From the NCBI GenBank assembly GCA_947561715.1, contig OX387202.1, forward strand, positions 6,337,001-6,401,000: a stretch of DNA of 64,000 nt, written 5' to 3'. Below are positions 37,157 to 47,907 of the stretch, in pieces. A model generated the notes under the pieces. That model was not told where the DNA came from. It ran no database searches and was given only the letters and a program-made list of their open reading frames with translations. The position numbers and the translations under genes were made by a program. Source of the DNA: Ascidia mentula. Its lineage: Eukaryota > Chordata > Ascidiacea > Phlebobranchia > Ascidiidae. Every line of letters starts with the position of its first letter. Position 1 is the stretch's first letter.

Positions 37157-37986
37157 ATTGATTGATAAACGATGTGTACAACTTACACACGCATGTCAAG
37201 ACCTTATTTTGTAATTAGTTGTGCTGTAGTTGCATAACAGATTTTTTTACACAAAAATGTATACTGCCTTGTTCTTCTGAACAATAAGTGGAAAGTATGA
37301 AATGAGATCAACTGTCATCGCATCAATGTTGGACATTTTTCATGGATGTCGAAAGGGCATACTATAATGTACACAGGATCACTGCTCCGATTCATATGCG
37401 GAGACTCAGCGATAGGAGTTGGTAAACTGTTGTCAAGTTACAATGGTTCCCAAACGCACAACTTTCCAGGCGCCCTAAACATTTTTGCAAGCCAGCGGTC
37501 GGCAACATTTTATACGCCGAGTGCCATTTTACAAATATGTTAAAATGTTAGTAACTTCGCGTGTTTACGCACACCAAAATATATACAGCTTTTTGTATTC
37601 ACCATTGCATCTTGACTGCAACATACATTATAATGGTAAATTACTACAATCCTCGGACTATAGGCATTTTAGGAATTTACTCTCTGATGCAACACAATCC
37701 GGGATGTATGGCAAAGTATTGCAGTATGACTTCCAAAATCACTTGAAGTGCAAGACCCATATTGAAGCTAATCTCGAACACCGTTATCAGACAATGCAGA
37801 ATCTTAGCGGTTGATATACTGCATGGTAAGGTTCATAAATTTATAATCGATATGTGATGCCTAAGATCGCCAAATAAGCACCGGCAGTGGCCAATCTTAT
37901 TTAGAAACGCTATATAAACTCAGAAACGTTGAAGACATACAAAAGTAGGTATCTGACTAACTTTCACAACAGTTTAAAAATTCATG

Positions 37987-37992
37987 TTTATT
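37987..37992 (-). terminator. Poly(A) signal of the ZP gene
   Basis: AATAAA on the minus strand, 214 bp beyond the stop codon of the ZP-domain gene. It is the first canonical hexamer I found there. The same hexamer is present in the copied 3' UTRs of units A and B. Confidence 0.6.
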
Positions 37993-38205
37993 ATTCTAAC
38001 GAATGATAAGACAACACAGTCGAGGAAAAAGAAAACGTGCAAAAATAACGTAAAATATTTTGTAATAATTCGATTTTGAAGTGCAAAAATATGTTTACAC
38101 ATAGAATATTTCGTTATGTTGCTCTTAGTTTAAAAGACCATCAATCGATAACCTATTCTCAGCAACATATTCGCACTTAAGTTTGTAAAGTTTCAAGGAA
38201 AGATC

Positions 38206-41200
38206 TTACGGCGCTTCACGATATTCCTCAAATTGACCGTGTGATATCGTCCTTACTGACGCGTTGGATCGAAACGATACATCCTCGTCTGATGACGTCA
38301 TACGATTTTGCCTCTTTATGTTGTAGCCACTGTTTTGCCAGTAACGACGATAGGCGAGAAGGCTGATTACGACAAGGCAAATAACTCCAAAGGCGCCGAT
38401 TACAGCTAATACGTAATACTCCGGCTTTGCTGCATCTGTGAAAATGTTCAAACGTTATTCGGTATTTTTTCAACGAGCAATTTGTTTGTTGCGTTAGCTG
38501 AACACGTTGCCAGCTTACATATTGCCATTTCGCACCTACAAATATAAGCTGCGAAACGAGGGAAATTTGATTGTTTGTTGTACTGAATTTTTTCAAAAGA
38601 AGAATAAAATACTTTTAAAAAAAAAAAATTTTACTTAAACTTAATAAGCCGTAATAAAGCCTAATAACCCGTCTCCAATACGCTGATGCTAACAACTATA
38701 TAATGCAAAAATAAACATGTTTACCTGCGGAATTTGCAGCTTTGGTTGCAACTGTGCGCTGCGTTGTGTTGTAAACTACAACTTTTTCGGTCGGCAAAAT
38801 TTCATCCTCTGTGATCAGGAAGGGGCCGAGCGCCAACAACAAATCCGGTTCTCTGGCCGCATTATCGTCCGCTGAACGGCGCTCTCGAGAACCAGACGTG
38901 GACACGCATGGTGGCTGACAAGCCTAAAGTAAGTTTTGATTCAGAAATTAGACGAAGGACAGAATTGTTACAAATGAAAAAGTATGGAAGCTTTAGTTAC
39001 TTTGATTCAGAAGAGGTATTAAACGCATGCAATTTATCCGTGCACAGAGCAAGTGGTAATTTGAATAATTTCGATACTCGGGTATTGTGGTTTTGCAATT
39101 GTAAACATGCACTCACGCTTTCGTAGAGGGTGACGTTACAGATTGTGACGACACAATGGAGATAGACAGGCAACTTTTCTCCTGACCACATAAACATACG
39201 AAACGAAAATCTAGCTTTCTGACTTTCGCCGGACGATATGAGGTTCACCGTTGGATCACGATCGCTCGGACACCTAAGCAAACGAATATATTTATATTTA
39301 TCCTCTACCACTGAGGAAATGCGCTACATTAAGAATATTTAATATTAAAAATCTATTCGGTATTATGGGTACTGTCATTTTCATATTTTACTGTGTTAAT
39401 TTTCTTATCAAATCGATATTTTATATCAGGTTGCGCACAAACGGCGTAACACGGAATTATATTGTCTTCCACCGCATAACCAATTCTTAACATGGAACTC
39501 CTTAATGCTGTTAATTGTAACAAAATAATTATTTCGAATGCAACAAGCGATTCAACTACAAAATTAAAAGACCACTTACACAAACATCGTAAATGTTCAA
39601 AAATAAAAAACGTTTTTTTTTAACCACATGCAATTCTTACCCACGATTAACGAGTTCATGTGAAAACAATGTCCCATTTACTCCCTCCAGTGGACTGTTT
39701 GTTGCCCTGCAAGATTTATACGTCACAACTAGATCAGGCTGTTGTGACGACATTAACTCGACTTGTGCAAAGAGCCTTTGACCCGAGCTGAGTGTGGCAG
39801 GTGTACGAAGACGCGATGCAGGGAGGTAATCCTCATTAGTGTAGACGCTCAAATCGACTGTGAATCGACCAAATGCAACCCGGCGTTCCGGTTTGCTGGT
39901 GAAAATATAAAATACGAATTAAGGAATACAGTTCACACGAATGGTTGCAGTTATAAAGAAGAAGCAGGGGTGATGTTGGTTCATCTAACGGTGGGATTGC
40001 ATTCCAAACCACGACCCACTTGGAATGTATATCACCCGTTCTTAGTGTAGTTTTGAGAATCTTGCCCCAAATGTTCTCTTTGGGTTAATTGTGTATTTGC
40101 GATAGAATTACCTGCATATGGGTCAATCCCCATTTTGTTGACTTATTATTTGCGCGTTGTAAAATTATGTAAAAACAGAAATTGGTCATTGTGTTATATT
40201 ACGCTGTCTCAAACAGTGTGTACAGTATCACTTTTATCACATACGTGGATAAACACGAAACAAAACTTACTTTACAGCCGGTCTGATGCCAAAAGGTAAC
40301 GATACTTGATATTTGCTGGAATAAACGCATGACCAATCCAGCAGAACCATTCGATGTTGATACTGCGCCAATGGTGAGCGAGTTGTGTCGAGATACAACC
40401 GGTTTCGGTATTCCACATTTACGCCGTCCTGTGTAGCACACACTGGTTTAGCAAGTCATAAAACTATTGGGAATTAAACAAAACCTTACAGAAATTACGT
40501 CTGTCCCACATTTTTCAAAGGGACTTTGTAGCTCGACCACTAATTGGTTGTTTGTATCACGTGACACGCAGTCTGATTGGTTGAAAGCTTGTTCGCCGAG
40601 GAATACGATTTTCGCATCCACGAAGTCGGCCTCTTCTGCTACCAGTCCTTTATCAACTTTCAGTACTATCCGGTCACTCAGACAATCGACTTCTGGTAGT
40701 CCTGCAACATGCATAACAAAGTTTGTTTTGAAAAAAATTGAAAAAACGTGTTCGTAGAAATAAGTAAACGTTGGTTAAAAAGAAGGATTCAAAACACATG
40801 AAACAATAATTAGACCCAAAGATTTCACCAACAAGTTGCCTGTTTATATTTGGACAGAAAAACTCGATTCGGACAAACTACTGCATTTGACAAAAAACGA
40901 GGTACACAAAAGGTTGTTTTTCACGAAAAACATGATAAGTTGCTGGAAAAGTTAAGTATATGGAATTTATTCCAGTTTAAGTAGTTTGCGGAAAATCAAG
41001 TAAATTTTGTTTACTGGTTTTGTACTTTGGCAATGGTGGTGAAATAAACATCACGACTACATTGTAAAGTGTCTAACGCAGTGTTTCCCAACCGGTGGTA
41101 CGCGGCGACATTCCAGGTGGTAAGCGAGCAACTTTCTTTAATTTTCGGATATAGTTCGAATTTAAACATCATAACTGATTTCAAAATGTTCATTACTTCA

Positions 41201-43151
41201 TCCCCTTGGTTAAATTGTAACACTTAACTAGGTGGTACGCGTCGAAATTGTTTACTTCCACGTGGTACGCAACCACAAAAAGGTTGGGAATCACTGGTCT
41301 AATGTTATAACTATGACCATTTTTATCTTCTGTCTGTACGCAATTCCTGGGATGTGTTTTACGATTTACAGATATTGGTTATTACGTATGACACATCTTA
41401 TCTTCCAATAAATCAATCTATTACATTCGTAAACAGCCAGTAAGCCAACAGTGATGATACCGGATCATTCTACGACGACAGCAAACCACTAAGATGTGGT
41501 TTATAACACACGAATAACAAATAGTTCCATTATTTAAAGCAGTGCTTCCCAACCTTTTTCAGTTCGCGACCCACTTTTAATGCAAGTTTTATTGTGCGAC
41601 CCACAATGAGATATGACCAAACGAATGTTACGTAATGATAATACAATATTTTCGTGATCTAATAGAAAACTGTTCCATTAAGAAATGCTTCGCGACCCAC
41701 CAATGGGTAGCCACCCACTGGTTGGGAAGCACTAATTTAAAGGACATGCAATCTGATGCGACAATAATGCGTTACAATCAATTAACACCTAATTATCCGA
41801 ACCAAGACCCATTAGATTTCGCGACACTCTTTCGAATGTCAGCATTTCCGTTTAGAAGTAACTTTCCCGCGTACAGTTCATTTCATTGTCGAATTTACGA
41901 CAGCAATTGCCGTTAGAAGCAATTTGTTCAATTCATTCTAACGCAATAATAGAAACGATTTGTACCTCGCGCGTACGCAAGGGTATCAAGTTACATAAAA
42001 CCTGTCCCTCTTATCGCAAATTTGCCATCATCAAACACTGGTTTATGAATCTCAGCTGCCAAAATGTCGACTGTGACGTAACACTAAACGTAACAATGCA
42101 CGCTAAAACCCTTTGTTAGGTTATTAATTTCGATTTTGTTGCAATCCAAGCATGGGACAATTTTATATTGTTTCGTTTATTGTTATTTTGGCATTACGTT
42201 GCTCATTTTTTATTACCAATGCTACGTAGTGGTGTAAGCTAATGTGCAGTTGGTAGTTTGTTTTGACTATTGCTGTTTTCCAACAATTTGTGTGGAACCT
42301 CTGGTTTTCCACAAGGAGACACTACAGCTAACAGTAAGTTTTGCAACCGATCCACTGGAATAAGCTTTTATCCAATTAAAAAGCAAAGTATATCACCTGC
42401 ACCAATTAGCGTACGTTGTCTTAAAACTAAAACCATAACCACTACGTTTCATTATTGCCTGCTGTATAAAAACACTGTCACTGCAACTTAAAACGTCACA
42501 GGTCGATCCTTGGTAAACAAACACGAACTCTAGGGCAACCGTTGTTTAGAAATATTGTGTTTAAACTTGACGTCAACGTTTATGTTGATGAATTGGTTTT
42601 TGCGCAGACAGAAACTGGGGAAATTGTCGCATGATTAACGACGCAATATTTACATCCTCAACAATCGCCTTTCCATAATATCTTGGTGGGTTCTTCCAAT
42701 AAAATAAATACGACAATTAAGCAACATGTATCTTTCGTTATCTCCCCAGCATAAAAAGTTTATCTTTGTAAATTAAGATTTCTATACATGTAACTTACGG
42801 TTAGCGCAGGTTTTTCCATGGTAGCCATCCTTGCATATGCAAATAAACCCACCAGGCTCCATTGGTCTTTCCACGCATGTTGAATTGTAATTACACAGGT
42901 TGGGAGTGCATACTGTCAACAAAGTAAAAAAGCGGTCATAAAAAACAGCATCATAACTAAAATAACTGACACGACAGCAAATGTTAAAATAAATGCAAAA
43001 GTTTTATTATTAAGTTGTCCAATTTAGGCTAACTATAACCACTATGTGTTGCAGAAAAGTAATCACCGCGCAACGGTGATATTTGAATACCTGGAATAAA
43101 CTGCGTCCTTCCAAAATCCACCAGAAAGGCCAATAACAAAAAACATTTCAT
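38206..43151 (-). CDS. EGF and ZP-domain type I membrane protein (464 aa, 8 exons)
   Basis: Coding exons in order: 43151-43091, 42912-42799, 40701-40490, 40428-40271, 39895-39682, 39323-39117, 38923-38725 and 38435-38206. They total 1395 nt with matching phases. The protein has a signal peptide (MKCFLLLAFLVDFG), an EGF repeat (CTPNLC to CICKDGYHGKTC, about 22-57) and a ZP module (about 63-328) with YRNRLY, VYLHC and CQPPC landmarks. A furin-type site RERR follows (335-338), then a membrane helix (about 397-418) and a short tail ending REAP. ZP proteins polymerise into extracellular coats after cleavage at such a site; uromodulin and vitelline-coat proteins have the same layout. The junction between exons 5 and 6 is the weakest: GGA/GTAAAT to TGTAG/CGC keeps frame, while a stronger donor at 39640 does not. 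Egg coat or epithelial matrix cannot be decided. Confidence 0.85.
41079..41296. mobile_element. hAT-type MITE, 218 bp, in a ZP gene intron
   Basis: Ends CAGTGTTTCCCAACC and GGTTGGGAATCACTG are inverted. It is flanked by 8-bp repeats GTCTAACG (41071-41078) and GTCTAATG (41297-41304) with one mismatch. There is no coding capacity. Both TIR sequence and TSD length fit hAT elements. Confidence 0.85.
41540..41734. mobile_element. hAT-type MITE, 195 bp, in a ZP gene intron
   Basis: Starts CAGTGCTTCCCAACC and ends GGTTGGGAAGCACTA, with a perfect 8-bp target duplication ATTTAAAG (41532-41539 and 41735-41742). It contains CGCGACCCAC near both ends, a different family from the neighbour at 41079. Non-coding. 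Confidence 0.9.
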
Positions 43152-45256
43152 AACTCCTCGTGGCAGTCAATACTTAATACGATCGTCCTTGTCCTAAACC
43201 AAGCTATCTTTTGTAGATATACATGAAGTAATGCTATTTGCATAAATCTTCTTTATCAATTTACTCAGACAACATACCAACAATTATAGTTTTGCGAATT
43301 TCAATCGGTAAACTGTATTTTGGACCATGTCCAGAGATACACATTTTTTAACTTCTAAACATAACATACATGTAACTACCCCAACATTATACCTTTGTAC
43401 ATCTTACTTGAACACACATCAAAGGCTTAACGGTGCGGTTCGCCGAAGCCGATAGAACACTGATGGCAACTTCTGCCTGCACGCCGGACGTAAGTGACAT
43501 TCAGAATGTGCCCGCAGGCAACCGCTGTTCGACGCCTCTTGTTTTTTGTGGACGTGATGCCAAACAATTACTAACAAGCATACAAACTTCCATTTCGTCA
43601 AGTCGTTAGTGGTTTTATTTTACGACTTGACAGTTTTGCGTGGGAAATGATCGGGAAATAACCAAGAAGTTGAGAGTTTTCTCTTCCACAATTGTAAACT
43701 GACGTTTTCGTTACAGTCTGTTGCGCTCGTTAATTACACGGTGTTATTCCGCACGTAATTGAAGGTCGTATCCCGGATAACTAGACAGAAACCTAAGTGT
43801 TATATGTGTAGTGGATCATTTCGTGAATATTCTACTGGTTCGGAGGTTGTTTAAACATAACTCCTAAACCATGGATGAAATTTTGATTCAGTTTAAATTT
43901 TGCATCCAAAAATTAGAAATAAGGACGGTATGACATCCCTGTGTCTACTAAAAAGTCACATTTCGCTGGATGTAATTGAAGAAAATCCTCTAAAATCAAC
44001 AAGTATTCTTTCAAACAATTTATTCTAGCAAATCATGGCGTTGTGTTTGTTTCGCCATCCCTCGAACATTCTCAATGCAATTTTTGTGTATTGAGGCAAT
44101 AAACAAACACATAACATGTTCTGGGAAAACGATGGAGCCAAAATATACTCGAAGCGAACGTTGAGGAAGAACGTCGAACGAAATGCTGGCACCGCGCAAC
44201 CGTTGTTCACCGTGTAAGTTTATTGCAACAAAACTATTTAGCTGTAATCCAACACATAATTGTAATGAGTCGACTCATTATAGTTGTAGTATCATTTGCA
44301 AACAAAAATAGACAGAGCACCAGCTATTTTTCTAAGTTTAAATTATGGTTAATTGAAAAAAAAGCGAATGCCAGATCCGTAACTACATTTAATATATGAG
44401 TTATAATTAAGCTGTTGGCGTTAGTTGCAAAACCAAAAGAATTTATAAATTTTAGCGCAATAACTTTTGGCAGTTTTATTTACAAAGTTGCGGATATTTG
44501 TGGTTTGTTGCATGATGATAAACAACTGTCACCTCAACGTAAACACGACAACCCAAGAAGCGAGAAATAGAAGTTGGTCCGCGTTGCGCTTTCTTGCGAC
44601 CATAAAATCACCTGCGCAGATAAACAAGCACTGAGAAACCCCGTTTCCGTGGGAACAACAGGAACCTCTATGACCTGCAAGATATGGTAAGCAGATAAGT
44701 TTGCAGGTAAACTGTCATCGCCTGTGGTGTGAAGATAACGATATTATCGATGTATCAGATCTCATGTAAATTAAATGGCCAAAAGGTCTTGGATTCGGAG
44801 ATATTTTGCTGTAGATAAAATGCAATGTTTATCATGTTTAAATAGCGGGTATGTGTGGAGGTACGTTATATTCAAACATTTGTAAATGTTTAAAAAATTA
44901 GGAAAATAAAGTTTTCTGCAACTTAACATTCAACACATTCACCCGTCAAAATTAAACCGACACACTATCATTCTCGCCCCACACAACAACGCAGAAGTGT
45001 TACCATGCTTTCGCATAGCAAGGCTGGATCGCCCCACTGCGTATGCTGTCTTTTTATTATGCGATTTCAGTTCTCGTATTTTGATCTGAGGTTTATTGGC
45101 ATCTCAGTCAAGCTGGATCAGTCACTTACTACAATTGTCGTTTCAAATTTTAAACTTTCTACAAGTAAAATTTTTTCTATTGGATAAATTTTCAACACAT
45201 CAAATCATTTCAGGAAAACGTGGCGTTCAAACCCTCGATCCACAACATGACTGGGA

Positions 45257-45770
45257 CATAGGCGTCGATTTTTCAACGTTTTGTAAAATATTAAGGGTGA
45301 CATTTCCAGGTTTTAGAAACTCGCAAAAAACATTTCGTATCGCCCTAAACGTAGGCAAACGATGCAAATTCCGTTTCGTGTTACTTTGTTTTTACACTAA
45401 ATCATGAGTTTCAAACACTTTAATTACGAATCCCCTTACTAAAAGCGGCACATTTGTTTCACCCGGCCTATTGCAGATTTAGTAATTATGAAGTAACAAT
45501 CAAATCTAATACGCAACAATGTCGATTCTTACCATTATGCTACAACAATTGCTGCGCTGCGCAATAATGCACCAGACACATTTGTTTGTCAAGATTGTGA
45601 CAGTGATAATACAGGAAAATAGCTTAATGCATAGTATAATGTGTGTGTTTTTTTCTGGCAATAATTTTTAATTTGAACGAAATCCAGGGGTGACAATGTA
45701 TGCGCTGTCACCCCTGTTTGTTTGTGAGGGGTGACATGTCACCCCAGTCACCACTAAATCGACGCCTATG
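45257..45770. mobile_element. 514-bp non-autonomous DNA transposon
   Basis: Terminal inverted repeats CATAGGCGTCGATTT and AAATCGACGCCTATG. It is flanked by 8-bp near-duplications GACTGGGA (45249-45256) and GGCTGGGA (45771-45778). The right part contains GGGGTGACAATG and TGTCACCCC runs that can fold back. No transposase frame. The TSD length suggests hAT, but the termini are not the usual CAGNG type. Confidence 0.75.
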
Positions 45771-47484
45771 GGCTGGGATGCAGATCTCCTTTTCGATAGA
45801 GTAGGCTGTTTTGCGCCTACATGCGACTAAATTAAACCCGAAGTTTGTCCACAGGATGTCACTATAAGGCCCCGACCCAGCTGTAAGCGCACCAGTCGGC
45901 GAAACTAGAGTTTCTCCGTTCTCGTACGACCATGATGCGAAGCAACGACTTTATAACAGTTGTTAGTTGTGTCAATAGGCTGGCTGTTCCCAAATGTTCA
46001 TTAAAGTATGTTTGATTATATAGATGAAATATTTTACAAGTTGTCTGAGTCAGTTAACCTGTATTTGCTGTACATGTTGATATTTGTGACAAAATGGCGC
46101 ATTTCGTTGCCACGTGGAGTTTGCCACAGAGTTTACATTATTGTATAAGCCGCCCTAATCCCTCCTAATTTTTGCAAAATTTCAACATGTTTTGTACAAA
46201 CTGTTATTGAAATCTAACTGCTTGTGAAGGGCATGTCTTTATTTTGCCTTTAAAGTTATAAGTGACAATGTAATGTAAGGTTGGAATGTATCACTAAACA
46301 GTTCAAGATTAAACAGAAGATCCCGTTTGACTAGTTGCTATGTACAAGAGCGTAAGGTTCTTTATTATTAAGCGCCTCATGAGAGCCTTCGTAATTCAAC
46401 CGAAATATTTCAACGTTCTGCAGTTGGTTATCTGTTGCACAGCATAAAATTGAAGAGATTAAGTTGTGTATTCCATTTTGTATGAGGTGTTACACAAAAA
46501 ACATATGTATCCAATTCTTTTGTCCAGCGTAATAAATGTTGCACTTCTTCCGACCGATACCAATTAAACATATTGTACATTTCTTATGATGCTTATTCAC
46601 ATTACTTTCGTGCTTTAACACGCATGTAAAATGAAAAGTGTAACAAGGTACCCAAGGAAATCGTGTATACTAATCTGTTTGCTAAATGGCTTTGCATTTG
46701 ATCTTGGGAAAGTATTTTCATCAGGAATTGATGTTGGGTTTAGGTGATTAGTTAGATGAAAAAGGTAGCCTACTTTTGGCGTGAAAAAGTACAATTTGGT
46801 CAATGATGCATTTGACCACTCATCAAAAATTTTTCTGCTAGACCTTCTATAATTGTTTCTACAAAGCTTCTGCAGCGTCAGGCGTCCACGTCTAAAATTG
46901 CCCTCGTAAAATTAATACTTCGTTTTTTTTTTATCTCCCACTTCAGCATCCAGGCCGCAATATATAGCTTATATGCCTACCCTAGATTTCGGTTGTTGGC
47001 TCTGGAATGGTTGCGTTACAAGATTTTGGAGGTCTAAGCTAGAGACAAAACGAAAATCAGATGACTTTGTTGTTTGCCATTTTTGTTCAAATATTTGTAC
47101 AATGCATAGCCCTAAATGCTGATATGTCACGCAATATTTTTGTTATATAATTGCGGTTAACAAGTATATAATAGCCACGTAGCAACATTTATCAGTTTTT
47201 GATGACTTATTTCAAAAATTTGAAACGTGAAATTTATTTCTGCCCGAGGTTAGGAAAGTTTTTAAACTAATTCGATTTATCAAAAAAACAATTCCGCGGT
47301 TTATTGCTTACAAAGTGATTAATACAAAATCCCTGTCGCTAAAAATATGTGTAAAAATATATACGCAAAAATGGCCCATATATCAGTTGTGTTCGGTCAA
47401 CCACGAATTTGTAAAATGACCAAAGTCTTAAGTCACTTCTTGGTATTGGGGAATCACCCTGGGCGAATCCTCGGTATCGCTGTC

Positions 47485-47492
47485 TGACGTCA
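47485..47492. promoter_or_regulatory. CRE-like palindrome upstream of IRF
   Basis: TGACGTCA, the full CREB/ATF palindrome. It lies about 140 bp before a probable 5' UTR splice donor (AAAAGA/GTAAGT at 47631), which pairs with the acceptor TTGCCACAG just ahead of the IRF start codon. A promoter role is inferred from position only. Confidence 0.35.
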
Positions 47493-47907
47493 CTTTATTA
47501 TTGAATGTGTGTTGCTGAGGCAAGCGCGAAAAGAAGGCATAGTATGGTATTTATATTTTCGGCGGTTGACTTATGGCAGTTTTGGAAATTGAGTTACGTG
47601 TTGCCCTTGGCTTTATTGCATGTCAAAAGAGTAAGTTTATTAATGTGGGTGTCAATATGTGTTTAAATTTTGTTTTGATAATTTCGTGTTTTTTTCATTT
47701 GTTCTTTGATGGTTGGTTTTGCTTGTTTTAAATTGCAATGCTATAAAAAAATATTCAGCAGTCAAGCGTCTTTTGCATAAATTTTGCTCCGTCATAGTTT
47801 GGCAATTGTTATTTTTGGAAAATGTTATTTTCGCTAAGTGACTTAACCCTTGTTTTACCTTGTGCACCTTTTTGTGTTTTGTAATGAATTTTTGTTGCCA
47901 CAGTTAA

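Larger units (their letters stand above)
29567..38276 (+). repeat. Tandem unit C (8.7 kb), joined to the intact ZP gene
   Basis: The third direct repeat. Its right end is not a copied fragment but the real last exon and 3' UTR of the ZP gene, so the unit boundary (GATCGAAACG at 38267-38276) lies inside that exon. Up to about 37.81 kb it is almost the same as A and B. From there to 38.28 kb it differs at roughly 7 percent of positions by eye. The stretch 37156-37815, and its equivalents in A and B, shows no gene I recognise. Confidence 0.9.
43152..47600. other. Intergenic stretch upstream of ZP and IRF genes
   Basis: This separates two divergently transcribed genes and so must hold both promoters. 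No clear TATA box for the ZP gene was seen. A minus-strand frame at 43419-43601 is cysteine-containing (CLRAHSECHLRPAC) but has no splice context or family I recognise. The only well-defined element is the inverted-repeat insertion at 45257-45770. The rest shows nothing I can name. Confidence 0.5.

Noticed and set aside
40199-40441. Minus-strand 80-codon frame in the ZP gene
   Set aside because: The real exon here (40428-40271) is read in another frame, which gives the ZP sequence DGVNVEYRNRLYLD and the right phase on both sides.
43419-43601. Possible small cysteine-containing secreted peptide on the minus strand
   Set aside because: The frame has no ATG in a good position; the in-frame start would be TTG. 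No acceptor or donor completes it as an exon.
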